Shown piece after piece: positions 54,033 to 63,800 of a DNA stretch of 64,000 nt. The position numbers were made by a program, and so were the translations under genes. This DNA comes from Terriglobia bacterium (GTDB lineage Bacteria > Acidobacteriota > Terriglobia > JAIQFV01): assembly GCA_028716525.1 (NCBI GenBank), contig JAQUPQ010000006.1:1-64000 (forward strand), read 5' to 3'. Below the pieces are notes generated by a model, which saw only the letters and a list, made by a program, of their open reading frames with translations, was not told the origin of the DNA and searched no databases. Within the stretch, counting starts at the first letter, position 1, and each line of letters opens with the position of its first letter.

Positions 54033-54163
54033 ATTTGTGATAATCCAATAGATCGGAGAACTCTTGGTACATGGAAAAAACTTAGCTGGAGTAGGAAACT
54101 GAGGCCAGTTCGGAAGACGCAACGACAGGAATTGCGGTTACGGCGATAGAAAATTGGCAAATT

Positions 54164-54223
54164 GGGGACAGACACCGTGTTCGTGACTATTCTTATTCCT
54201 TCATGGGATCGGGGTCTGTCCCC
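54164..54223. repeat. RAYT-associated unit 2, overlapping the RAYT 3' end
   Basis: GGGGACAGACACC (54164-54176) and GGGGTCTGTCCCC (54211-54223); total 60 bp. The right arm lies inside the last codons of the transposase gene, encoding part of its EGTDPDP end. Confidence 0.9.
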
Positions 54224-54810
54224 TCAGTCGGAAACCGACCCTGAAGCGTGGCCTTTCTCAGTAGGGTCAAGGCCCTTGGATCCTCTGTTGCCATCAACAT
54301 TCTCTTCCATTCCGCTGGCGTGAATGCAGCTTGCCATTCGTCCATGCCAAGTAATCCCGTGTCGTCTGTCCCAGTCACATGGGCTCTTGCGCTCGACCAT
54401 GGATAGTCCCACGCATAATCCACCAATCCTGCTCGCACAGGATTCCTCTCCACATAACAAAGGGCTGTCCATAAGTGACGCCGATCCAAGGGACAAGAGA
54501 AAAACCGATTTTGCCAGAGATGCCCGGTACGTTGATATCTGAAATTGAAGCGTTGGGTGTATTGTGAATGTGCATTTCCCAAAACCTCGGCCAGTGCATT
54601 CGGCTCCGGCGGAACCAAGATCAGGTGTATGTGATTCGACATGAGCGTGAATCCGATCAGGTCGACCGCAAATTTGTGAGCTTGCTTGTCCAACAACCTC
54701 AAGTAGAGCTGACGATCCTCATCCTCAAAAAAGACCTTTTGACGATCATTTCCTCGCTGCGTAATGTGGTGGGGAATGTTCACTGCTACTACTCGGGCAT
54801 GGCGCGGCAT
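54193..54810 (-). CDS. REP-associated tyrosine transposase (RAYT, TnpA_REP)
   Basis: The 205-aa protein is a Y1/HUH transposase of the RAYT group: HHITQRGNDRQ near the start, the HUH pair H60-x-H62 in MSNHIHL, and the tyrosine Y119 in CYVERNPVRAG. RAYTs nick and join single-stranded DNA at REP hairpins. The gene lies between inverted-repeat units of the same family, two on each side. GGAGG 5 nt before the second of two adjacent ATGs (54810) supports the start. Full-length and apparently intact. The gene end overlaps a unit arm, so gene and repeat evolve together. Confidence 0.92.
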   Translation of the reverse strand: MPRHARVVAVNIPHHITQRGNDRQKVFFEDEDRQLYLRLLDKQAHKFAVDLIGFTLMSNHIHLILVPPEPNALAEVLGNAHSQYTQRFNFRYQRTGHLWQNRFFSCPLDRRHLWTALCYVERNPVRAGLVDYAWDYPWSSARAHVTGTDDTGLLGMDEWQAAFTPAEWKRMLMATEDPRALTLLRKATLQGRFPTEGTDPDPMKE

Positions 54811-54838
54811 CATAGCCTCCTTGAAATTAGAGGAAACT

Positions 54839-54898
54839 GGGGACAGACACCAATCGTTGGAGGACTTATGGAAAGATGCGAGGAGGGTGTCTGTCCCC
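54839..54898. repeat. RAYT-associated unit 3
   Basis: GGGGACAGACACC (54839-54851) and GGTGTCTGTCCCC (54886-54898) across 34 bp; total 60 bp. Just upstream of the RAYT start. Confidence 0.9.
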
Positions 54899-54961
54899 CT
54901 GGTTAAGGTTCGGTTCTCAAATTTGTTTGGGGGGAGAAAATCTTAACACAATTGCAGGAGT

Positions 54962-55023
54962 GGGGACAGACACCCAGTATTTATCCAACATGAAAGGGAT
55001 CAACGCAAAAGGTGTCTGTCCCC
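54962..55023. repeat. RAYT-associated unit 4
   Basis: GGGGACAGACACCC (54962-54975) and GGTGTCTGTCCCC (55011-55023); total 62 bp. Its right end lies 3 nt before the stop codon of the YitJ-like gene. Confidence 0.9.
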
Positions 55024-55026
55024 AGT

Positions 55027-56892
55027 TTAAGCTCGGGCTGCTTTGGGGTTCAAAATTTCCACCAGTCGAACCACCAAGTCAAAACGGTTGACGGGAGGAT
55101 AGAAGTGAACGCCGGCACCGATGCCTTTCATGTCTTCGATGATTTGAGAAGCAATCTGAACACCTTCTTCGGCCGCTGTTTCTTCCGAGGCGTTCTTCAT
55201 TCGCTCCCGAATCCAATCCGGAATGGTAATGCCCGGAACTTCGTTGTGCATGAACTCGGCATGGCGGGACGACCGGAGCGGCATGATGCCGAACAGAATG
55301 GGAACCTTCAAATGCTCCACGCGCTTCATGAATTTCTCGGCCATGGAAGCCTCGAAAACGGGCTGAGTCTGGACGAAATCCGCACCCGCCTCCAATTTTT
55401 CCTCGAGCCGCGCGAGTTCCTTCTGAAGATCGTCGGCGGCGGGTGACGCGGCCGTGCCGATCTGGTAACTGGTGGTCGTGCCAATGTTCTGTCCCGCAAA
55501 ATCGAAGCCGTTGTTCAGTCCCTTCACGATGCGCACCAAGCCGGTGGAGTTCACTTCAAAGACCGCCGTGCCCTTGGGGTAATCGCCGATCGTGATGGGG
55601 TCGCCCGTCAACGCCAGGACGGCGCGAATACCGAGCGCGGCCGCGCCCAGTAAGTCGGATTGAATGCCGATGACGTTGCGGTCGCGGCAGGTAAGCTGCC
55701 AAATGGCTTCGATGCCCACCTCCCGCTGCAAAATATGCGCCATGGCCACCGAACTCATGCGCACCCGCGCCATGGGATTATCGGTGATGTTGACGGCGTC
55801 GACGCCCGCCTCCTTCAGCAGGCGGGCTCCTTCCACCATTTTGGAATAATCCAAACCTTTGGGCGGATTGATCTCGCAGGTCGCCAGTGTCTTGGTTCCG
55901 ACTTTGTCCAGCAATCGCGGCGATTCCAGCACTTCTCCGACCTGCGAAGCCCGCCGGCTTTCAACGGGCTCCACCTCCACATGCACCGTCACGGCACGAC
56001 GCCGGTGCGGCTTGGGGGATTGACCTTGTACCACTGAAGCCATGGCCCGAATGTGCTCGGGGGTGGTGCCGCAACATCCGCCGATTATGTTGACACCGCA
56101 GTTCACAAAGGCCCGCGCATATTCCTGCAAATATTCCGGCGAAGACAGAAACACCGTCTTTCCGTGGATGATTTGGGGATGCCCGGCGTTCGGTTGCACC
56201 GAAATCTTCAAATCCGATTGCGAAACAAAATCGTTGACGAGGTCGAACATTTCCTGCGGCCCGAGTGTGCAATTTACGCCCACGACGTCGGCATCGGCGG
56301 CCGCCAGGGCTTCCAAGGATCGCCGGAAATCGTCGCCGAATTTCGATTTGCCGTCTTCCCAAAACGTCATTTGAACCACGACGGGAAGCTCGCAGCCGGC
56401 CTTGGCGGCCCGCACGGCTTCCAGAGCCTCCAGCAATGACGGATGTGTTTCAATGAGAATGAGGTGGACGCCGGATTCGGCTAAAATCTGAATTTGTTCT
56501 TTGTAGACCTGCCCCAGATCGTCGACGGTCAAATTCCCGTACGGTTTGACCAAAGCCCCCAACGGCCCGACCGATCCGGCCACAAACACCTTGTCACCGG
56601 CCGCTTCCAAAGCAACGCGCACCGCGGACTGGTTGATTTCCAAAAGACGATCTTCCATTCCCAATTCGCGCAGACGCAGACGATTGGACGTGAAAGTATT
56701 CGTCTGGATGATCTGCGCCCCGGCAGCAATGTACTGCTCATGAACCCAGCGGATGAGGTCGGGATTGGTGAGGTTTTGCTCGTCGCGCTCGTTCAACGGC
56801 ACGCCGCGAGAGTAGAGAAACGTGCCCATGGCCCCGTCGCACAACAAAACTTCTTTTTCCAATCGTTCCAGAAACTCTCTGCGTTTGACCAT
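55027..56892 (-). CDS. yitJ: Bifunctional homocysteine S-methyltransferase/5,10-methylenetetrahydrofolate reductase (YitJ-like)
   Basis: The 621-aa fusion has an N-terminal zinc methyltransferase domain (residues 1-300): DGAMGT at 19-24, VGVNC near 205 and GGCCGTT near 271 supply the three zinc cysteines. The C-terminal part (about 330-620) is an MTHFR-like barrel: ATCEINPPKG, NITDNPMARVRMSS, LALTGDPI and DFVQTQPVFE. Together they reduce methylene-THF and can methylate homocysteine to methionine, with a B12-independent type of methyltransferase domain. Bacillus YitJ has this order. GGAGG 6 nt before the ATG sets the start. metH lies 4 kb away on the same strand, so the region can make methionine by two routes. 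Confidence 0.9.
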   Translation of the reverse strand: MVKRREFLERLEKEVLLCDGAMGTFLYSRGVPLNERDEQNLTNPDLIRWVHEQYIAAGAQIIQTNTFTSNRLRLRELGMEDRLLEINQSAVRVALEAAGDKVFVAGSVGPLGALVKPYGNLTVDDLGQVYKEQIQILAESGVHLILIETHPSLLEALEAVRAAKAGCELPVVVQMTFWEDGKSKFGDDFRRSLEALAAADADVVGVNCTLGPQEMFDLVNDFVSQSDLKISVQPNAGHPQIIHGKTVFLSSPEYLQEYARAFVNCGVNIIGGCCGTTPEHIRAMASVVQGQSPKPHRRRAVTVHVEVEPVESRRASQVGEVLESPRLLDKVGTKTLATCEINPPKGLDYSKMVEGARLLKEAGVDAVNITDNPMARVRMSSVAMAHILQREVGIEAIWQLTCRDRNVIGIQSDLLGAAALGIRAVLALTGDPITIGDYPKGTAVFEVNSTGLVRIVKGLNNGFDFAGQNIGTTTSYQIGTAASPAADDLQKELARLEEKLEAGADFVQTQPVFEASMAEKFMKRVEHLKVPILFGIMPLRSSRHAEFMHNEVPGITIPDWIRERMKNASEETAAEEGVQIASQIIEDMKGIGAGVHFYPPVNRFDLVVRLVEILNPKAARA

Positions 56893-56921
56893 GATCCACC
56901 TCCACTAAAAATAAGAGTTCC

Positions 56922-57608
56922 TCAACCTACAACCCGCCCTCTTGAAACCGAAGAAAATACCGTTGAAGACATGACCGGAGCTAGTCGCACGAGCTTTTGC
57001 TGTTTCGCCTGAGCGCTAAACAGCCAGAACAGATACAGCAACACAGACACCAAGATGACCGACCCGACAGCCAGCCAGATAAGGATTTTCGTCTGTTGCG
57101 ACATCTTTCTGTGTCCCCGAGACCGCTGCGCGTGATGACCGTGTGAAGAAGGGGCCCCTCTCTTCGCAGACGATGGTGGCGGATTCAGCGCAGAGCTGGA
57201 TATCGCAGCCGCTCTGGAGGGATCCCTCGGGCTGAATTGCAATTCCATCTGACCCTGAGCCTTGGGAGGGCGTGTGTGCGAATGCACCACCATAGCCGGT
57301 TCGACCTCTTCCCAAAACGCCGGCGGCCGGGGCTCCACTCGAGGGTTGATCGTCGCGGCCTCTTCCTCATCGGGCTCCAAATCAGTCGGCTCCCCACTCC
57401 CGTCCGAGGAAACCTGTCCTCGCTCGACCACCCACAATTTGAATCCCCAATCCTTTCCCACCCGATAGAAGCGCGTCTTACACTTGGCACACCGAAAAGG
57501 CCGCGCAAACAAGAACCGCAGGGCAACCTCTTCCCGAAACCCGGCGCGGCGGGATCGATGGACCGAAGTGGAACGGCATTCCGGACATACTATTTCAGGC
57601 TTGGCCAT
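56922..57608 (-). CDS. Zinc-ribbon membrane protein of unknown function
   Basis: The 228-aa protein has an N-terminal zinc ribbon: CPECRSTSVHRS and FRCAKCKTRFYR (two Cys-x2-Cys pairs, residues about 8-45). A long acidic and proline-rich linker follows (GEPTDLEPDEEEAATINPRV), then one membrane helix (ILIWLAVGSVILVSVLLYLFWLF, about 172-195) and a short tail. The N-terminus would face the cytoplasm. No family is recognised. The ATG at 57608 has a weak ribosome site. It precedes the YitJ-like gene by 29 bp on the same strand, so they may form an operon. Confidence 0.72.
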   Translation of the reverse strand: MAKPEIVCPECRSTSVHRSRRAGFREEVALRFLFARPFRCAKCKTRFYRVGKDWGFKLWVVERGQVSSDGSGEPTDLEPDEEEAATINPRVEPRPPAFWEEVEPAMVVHSHTRPPKAQGQMELQFSPRDPSRAAAISSSALNPPPSSAKRGAPSSHGHHAQRSRGHRKMSQQTKILIWLAVGSVILVSVLLYLFWLFSAQAKQQKLVRLAPVMSSTVFSSVSRGRVVG

Positions 57609-57919
57609 AATTCTTCAAAACGCCTCACGGGCGCGGCCCGCTCGCTTCGCCGCGTTCGCGAAGCCTCCACGATGAGGGGCGCCCATCGCTGTGGATACGG
57701 AAAAAAGGTTACAAAATAAAAACAACCTCACATTCTCCGCGGTATCTGCAGGGCATGGAGCCGGCCGCGCGAAGAATGAAAAACATCGATCGCTGCAACA
57801 GGTCAGCGGTCTCTCTAGGAAGCCGATGCGCCCTTTGAAGCCCGAATATTCTAGCATCAAATAGAGAGGCACAGCCACGTGTTGTGAGATTTGGTGAAGG
57901 GTATGGGAGAACGCAACGC
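57609..57919. other. Intergenic stretch, nothing recognised
   Basis: About 310 bp without a credible gene; A-rich runs near 57710 are the only notable feature. Confidence 0.45.
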
Positions 57920-58873
57920 TCACACGGTTTTGACTTGGGAGCGGCAACGGCGGAACCATTCCACGGTTCGTTGCAACCCGGTCTCGAAGTCAACCTGCGG
58001 AGTATAGCCGAGCCATTCACGGGCACGGCCAATGTCGGCAAGGGAGTGTTGAATGTCGCCGAGTCGAGGCGGATCGTATCGCGGTTGAATCGAGGTTCCC
58101 ACGATGCGATTCAAAAGCCGCACAACTTCTTTCAGCGAAAAACGGCGGCCCGTGCCGATGTTCATGACCTCGCCAATTCCCCGGGTCGCCTCGGCAGCGA
58201 GAAGATTTGCGGAAACCACGTTATCCACAAAAGTAAAGTCACGCGACTGCTCTCCATCGCCAAAAATCACCGGTGGGCGCCCCTCCAGCATCGCCGTGAT
58301 GAATTTGGATAAAACACCGGAGTATTCCGAGGTGGGGTCCTGGTGGGGACCGAACACATTGAAGTACCGGAGCGCCAAAGTTTCCAAGCCATAAAGCCGC
58401 GTGAACAACTGGGCATACCACTCACCCACCATTTTCATGACGCCGTAGGGGGAAATCGGGCGTGGCGGCATCGATTCATTTTTAGGAAGCGTGGGATTTT
58501 CCCCATACACGGAAGACGACATCGCCAAAACCACCCGCCGCACTTTGACGTCGCGGGCGGCCACCAGCACCGACAGCGTGCCGTCGATGTTGGCATGATT
58601 CGACCGTTGAGGATTCAAAATGGATTTTTGGACCGAGGGAATGGCGGCTTCGTGAAAGACTACGTCCACCCCTGAAAAAATTTCACGAAGCGGTTCCGTC
58701 TCACAAATATCGATTGGGTGAAAATCAATCGATCCGGCGAGGGCACTGAGGTTCTCTTTGTATCCGGTGGAAAGGTCATCCACGACTCGAACCCGGTGCC
58801 CCTGTTCCACCAAGGACGCCACGAGATTCGATCCAATGAAGCCGGCCCCACCGGTAACGCAAAATGTTTTCAT
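57920..58873 (-). CDS. NAD-dependent nucleotide-sugar epimerase/dehydratase
   Basis: The 317-aa protein is an extended short-chain dehydrogenase: GGAGFIG at 8-14 binds NAD, SSSVYGE carries the catalytic Ser, and Y143-x3-K147 (YGVMK) the Tyr-Lys pair. RYFNVFGPHQDP and RDFTFVDNVV resemble UDP-GlcNAc/UDP-glucose 4-epimerases such as WbpP. The exact sugar is not determined. The ATG at 58873 begins the Rossmann fold directly and is preferred to one 19 codons earlier. It stands alone; the product feeds surface polysaccharide synthesis in relatives. Confidence 0.9.
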   Translation of the reverse strand: MKTFCVTGGAGFIGSNLVASLVEQGHRVRVVDDLSTGYKENLSALAGSIDFHPIDICETEPLREIFSGVDVVFHEAAIPSVQKSILNPQRSNHANIDGTLSVLVAARDVKVRRVVLAMSSSVYGENPTLPKNESMPPRPISPYGVMKMVGEWYAQLFTRLYGLETLALRYFNVFGPHQDPTSEYSGVLSKFITAMLEGRPPVIFGDGEQSRDFTFVDNVVSANLLAAEATRGIGEVMNIGTGRRFSLKEVVRLLNRIVGTSIQPRYDPPRLGDIQHSLADIGRAREWLGYTPQVDFETGLQRTVEWFRRCRSQVKTV

Positions 58874-59234
58874 CCAACAATCCCTGTGGAAAATCGCAGC
58901 GACTTTAACGGAAACAACCTGTGAAGTCAATTGAAGCTGCAGCTCGGCGGTGGCTCTTTTTGGATTTAACCGCGAAGAGCGTTAAGAAGGCAAAGACCGC
59001 CAAGGAATGAAAATCTACTCGCAGCGTGCTGTGCGCATACTCTGCGTGATTGGCGGTTGAAAAAGCCCTTGGCCTTTCCTGTGCAAACGAAAATGAGTTT
59101 TTGCCCGCGGCTCCCCAGCCACGGTCCTCTCGATGCAGGCAAGAAGAGGCGCGCCCATTGGAGTCGGTCATCGATTGTCTTGGAAATTTGCGCTGTGCTA
59201 CCATCGCCGAAGACTCAGAGATCAGGTGGACATC
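58874..59234. other. Divergent gap with a weak inverted repeat
   Basis: AACCGCGAAGAGCG and related words from about 58967 are loosely complementary to TCTGCGTGATTGGCGGTTG near 59041-59059. No gene is seen. It carries the promoters of the epimerase and of the J-domain gene. Confidence 0.4.
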
Positions 59235-60638
59235 ATGTCGAACTTGCCGAGCCAATCCCAATCATCCCTGCTGGAGTGCTTGCGCGACACCATGTCCGGC
59301 GCAGTCAGCGGGGTCCTGGCCGTACGCGTCGGCGAAGTTCGCTGGCGCTTTTTTTGTGTCTCGGGAGAAATACGGGCCGCGGTGGCTTCTTCTGTCGATC
59401 ATCTCAAAACCCTGCAGCCGGATCCCGACATCCGATTGGCCAAGCAGCTGGTGGAGTGGTTGAACGCCGGGCACATCGAATGTGTCTTTTCCGACAAACA
59501 GGAAATTCCGCCGGCTCATGCCCTCTTCACTCACCTTTCCTTACATCAATTTCTAATGCAGTTCATTAAGGAAGAAGCCTCTCCGGATTGGATCCGCGAT
59601 CGGCTCAAGGGCGTTCAGCGATTGAATCCCGTCAAGGAGCCGACGCTTTCTCCACTCAGCAAAGAGCTCTCTTCGAATGAATTCTTCCTGCTCTCGAGAT
59701 TTGAATTGGGATTGAAATTGAATGAAGTCCTGGCGATTTCGCCATTCGGAGAGGAAGGCACGCTCCGAGGCGTTTTTCATCTTTACCTGCTCGGGCTGTT
59801 GGATGCCCACAAGCCCCATGCAGTTCCGGGAATGGCTCCTGCCCAGCAGCTTCCGCACACCGTCAGCAAAATCCCGGCACAGACGTCACAGCCCGAAACC
59901 GATGGGTTCACCCTTCAGCGTGAGGTCGAGGAAAAACTGTATCTTTCGCGAAAAGGCACACTTTATGAACTGCTGGACGTTCGACCCGATTCGCCGGTCG
60001 GTGAAATAAAAGCGTCCTATCACCGGCTGGCCAAGCGCTTTCATCCGGATCGATTTCAAGCCAGCGCCCCGCCACAGATCATCAGGCTATTGAAGAATTT
60101 GTTGTCGGAGCTCAGCGGCGCCTATGAAACGCTTTCCGATCCGGAGAGGCGGAGCGCTTATGACAAGCGCCAGAACTCGCCGAGTGCGCCTGAAAGGATG
60201 ATGCCTTCGCCGCCTCCCAAGACCGATGAAGAACGTGCCGAAGAATATTTTGGAACGGCAAACAAATACCTGCAGGAAAAGAATTTTGACAACGCCATTC
60301 CCCTGCTGCGCGAGGCCATAAAACTCCAGCCAAAGTCGGCGTTGTTTCATGCCACCCTGGGGGGCGCCCTCGCAAAAATCCCCGCCTGGCGCAAAGCGGC
60401 CGAAGAACATTTGCTCAAAGCCCTCGAACTTCAACCCGACAAAGCATCACACTATTCCGCACTGGGTCTGCTTTACAAAGAAGTCAACCTCCCAATCCGC
60501 GCCCGAAAGCAATTTGAATTGGCTTTGGGACGCGATCCGAACGACCCGGTGGCCTTGCGGGAAACCGGAAGGGCGTCGGCCGAGAATTCAGAAAAGAAGC
60601 CGGGAAAGAGTTTCAAGAAAATCTTCCAGAGAAAATAG
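59235..60638 (+). CDS. PATAN/DUF4388-like, J-domain and TPR protein
   Basis: The 467-aa protein has three parts. The first about 100 residues (SGAVSGVLAVRVGEVRWRFF, CVSGEIRAA) resemble DUF4388/PATAN domains of bacterial signalling proteins. A J-domain follows (about 241-310) with LYELLDVRPDSPVGEIKASY and the HPD tripeptide near residue 269 (RFHPDRF), which would stimulate a DnaK-type chaperone. TPR repeats lie at about 332-440 (YLQEKNFDNAIPLLREAIKL, AEEHLLKALELQPD). A basic tail ends it. AGGTGG 5 nt before the ATG at 59235 sets the start, shorter than the longest frame. It suggests a chaperone adaptor tied to a signalling domain. Confidence 0.82.
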   Translation: MSNLPSQSQSSLLECLRDTMSGAVSGVLAVRVGEVRWRFFCVSGEIRAAVASSVDHLKTLQPDPDIRLAKQLVEWLNAGHIECVFSDKQEIPPAHALFTHLSLHQFLMQFIKEEASPDWIRDRLKGVQRLNPVKEPTLSPLSKELSSNEFFLLSRFELGLKLNEVLAISPFGEEGTLRGVFHLYLLGLLDAHKPHAVPGMAPAQQLPHTVSKIPAQTSQPETDGFTLQREVEEKLYLSRKGTLYELLDVRPDSPVGEIKASYHRLAKRFHPDRFQASAPPQIIRLLKNLLSELSGAYETLSDPERRSAYDKRQNSPSAPERMMPSPPPKTDEERAEEYFGTANKYLQEKNFDNAIPLLREAIKLQPKSALFHATLGGALAKIPAWRKAAEEHLLKALELQPDKASHYSALGLLYKEVNLPIRARKQFELALGRDPNDPVALRETGRASAENSEKKPGKSFKKIFQRK

Positions 60639-60697
60639 CCCACCTCAAATTGAAGAAGCAAATCCTATCTCTTTAGCCTGGATTCCGAAACGGAAGG

Positions 60698-60830
60698 TTC
60701 GCGCCAAGACGCAAAGGCGCCAAGTTGCAAAGCAGGACCGAGGATGGAGCACCCGAAACAGCAAACCAATGTGTTGGTGGTCGTGCCCATCCGTTTTGCT
60801 TGATTTTGCGGACTTGGCGTCTTGGCGCGA
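60698..60830. repeat. Imperfect inverted repeat with word-type arms
   Basis: GTTCGCGCCAAGACGCAAAG (start 60697) and its degenerate complement ACTTGGCGTCTTGGCGCGAA (60812-60831) flank about 70 bp. It lies between the J-domain gene and metH, which converge. Confidence 0.65.
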
Positions 60831-60855
60831 AAGAAACTTCGCTTTCCCGTTCAAA

Positions 60856-63800
60856 CTAGGTATTGAAATACTTCGCCTCGGGGTGATGAACGATGAGGGC
60901 AGAGGTGGATTGCTCCGGCTCCAACTGGAATCCCGACGTCAAGCGAACCCCAATAGAGTTCTCCGGATCCAAAAGCTTAAATATTTTTTCTTGATCTTCC
61001 AGAGAGGGGCAGGCGCCATAGCCGAAACTGTACCGGCTGCCGCGGTACTTCTGATGGAAGAGATCGTGGATTGCGGGCGGATCATCACCGCCGATGCCCA
61101 GTTCTTCGCGCATTCTCTTGTGCCAAAACTCCGCCAGGGCTTCCGCCGTCTCGACACTGAGCCCGTGAAGATAGAGATACCGGGCATATTCGTTGGCTTC
61201 AAACAGCTCTTTGGCTCGGGCGCTGGCATGCGGACCCATCGTCACTAACATGATGCCGATCGTGTCGCGCCGGCCGGAGTCGAGCGGCGCAAAGAAATCC
61301 GACAAACATAACCTCCGGTTGGTTTTTTGTCGCGGAAATGTAAAACGCACCGATTCCACGGCCTCGTTCCCCGGCTCAAAAACCAGGAGTTCGTTCCCGG
61401 AGGCATTGCATGGAAAATAACCATACACCACGCGGGGATCCAAATATTTTCCGCGGATACACTCTTCTTCCAACGCTTCGCGAATCGGAATGTACTTTTC
61501 GGCCAACAGCCTTTCATATTCGGGACGAGCCAGACCCCGGATCTGCCACTGGTTCTTAAAGAGCGCGATGGGATTGACGTACTTGAAAATCTGCCGCAAG
61601 TCCAATTCTGCCGCAGAAACAATCCGCTTGCCCCAAAAGGGCGGCGTGGGAATGGTTGCTTGGGTCGAGACGCTGGACCGGACAACCGGCTCCGAGACAT
61701 CGGCTCCGGTCGAAGAGGCCCCGACCGCTGCGCCATCTGATCCGTTTCCCCCGGCCGCGGCCATGCCGACGGTCCGTGCGGCCGCCTCGGAAATTCGATA
61801 GACACCGGAAGTCACCAGTTCGTCATGGGTCGCCGGATCCGTTAATTCCTCCATCAATCGCAGGCCCGCAAAGGCATCTTGCCCATAAAACACCGGTCCG
61901 TGGTACACCGCCCGCATATCTTCTTCCACATACTTTTGCGTCAGGGCGGCGCCCCCGCACAAGACCGGCAACCGCAGATTCAGCCGTTGCAGGTCTTCGA
62001 TGACATACTTCATTTCGACGGTCGATTTCACCAGCAGGCCGCTCAAACCAATGGCGTCGACCTGATGCTCGATCGCCGACTTGATGATGTGATCGGAGGG
62101 TTGTTTGATTCCCAGGTTGATCACCCGATAGCCGTTGTTGGTCAAAATGATATCGACCAGGTTCTTGCCGATGTCATGGACATCCCCTTTGACGGTGGCC
62201 AACACAATGCGGCCTTTGGTGGCGCTGCCGGCTTTGTCCATGAACTTTTCAAGGTAACTGACGGCGGCTTTCATCACTTGGGCGGAATCCAGCACCGACG
62301 GCAGTTGCATCTTGCGGGCCCCGAATAAATCACCCACCACCTTCATACCGTCCAGAAGAACCAGGTTGATGATGTCCAGCGGCTTATATTTCTTCAGGGC
62401 CGCATCCAGCAGTTCCTCCAAAGTCACTTTCCGGCCTTGGACAGTAGAAACTTTTTCGCCGTTAATGATGGAGTTCTTCAAACGGTCTTCCAGAGTCAAC
62501 TCCGCCTCGGCTTTTTCAGAAACTTGAAATATTGTTTTTTCGGCGCCTTGATAGAACTGAATGAAATTTTGAAGAGGATCTCCCTGAGAGCGATCGCAAT
62601 AGATCAGCCGGCGGGCCAGCTCCGCCTCTTTGTCGGAAATTTTGAACAGAGGATAAATTCTTTGCCAGTTGACGATGGCGGCGTCGAGCCCGTGTTCCAT
62701 GGCTTCATGCAGAAAAACCGAATTCAAGATTCTGCGCGCATAGATATCCAAGCCGAACGACACATTGGAAACACCCAATATGGTCAAGACCCCGGGAATA
62801 TTCTTCTTGATCAATTCAACGGCCTTCATCGTTTCGATGGCGGCCGTGCGGTAATCCTCCTGGCCCGTCGAAATCGGGAGCGTCAAGGCATCGAACAAGA
62901 GGTTTTGCGGAGCGATGCCGTATTTTTCGGTAGCCAGCTTGAAAATGCGTTGGGCTATCGCAAATTTCTTTTCGGCCGTCAGGGCCATGCCCTCTTCATC
63001 AATGGTCAGGGCAATGACGGCAGCGCCGAATTTTTTAACCAGGGGCAACACTCTGGAGGTGCGTTTCTCTCCATCTTCCAGGTTGATGGAGTTGACGATG
63101 GCTTTGCCGGGGATCAGTTTCAGCGCGATTTCGATCACATCCGCTTCGGTGGAATCGATCATCAGCGGCGCGGAGACACGCGTCGCCAACATCTTCACGG
63201 TCTCTTCCATGTGATGTTTTTCATTACCGCCGACGATGGCCACGCACAAATCGAGGAGGTGCGACCCTTCGTTCACCAGGCGTTTGGCCATCATTAAAAT
63301 ATCGTCGTACTTCTCCTGGGTGACCAATTCCTTGAATTTGGGGCTCCGCGTGGTGGTGTTCATTTCCTCGCCCACAATGAGGGGTCGCGGTTCCTGGACG
63401 AGCGGAGTCGAAGAATAAATGGAGGCCGCAGCGGCCAGGGGTTTTCGCTCGCGGCGCTTCGGTGCTTGATTCCCCAGCGCCTCCACGACCCGGCGCAGAT
63501 GTTGCGGTGTCGTCCCGCAGCATCCACCCACCATGTTGAGACCATATTCCGTGGCATACTGCTTCAAATATTCGGCCAGTTCTTCGGGGGTCAGAAGATA
63601 AGAGGCTTGACCCTTAACGTTCTTGGGAATTCCGGCGTTGGGGAGGCAGGAAATCATCTTGGTGCAATAATCCCCCAAGTACCGAATCGCATCGTTCATT
63701 TCCCGCGGACCCGTGGCGCAATTCAGCCCCACCGAAAGAATGTCGTAGGGCTCCAAAACCGTGAGGGCAGCTCCGATTTCAGTTCCCAGCAGCATGGTTC

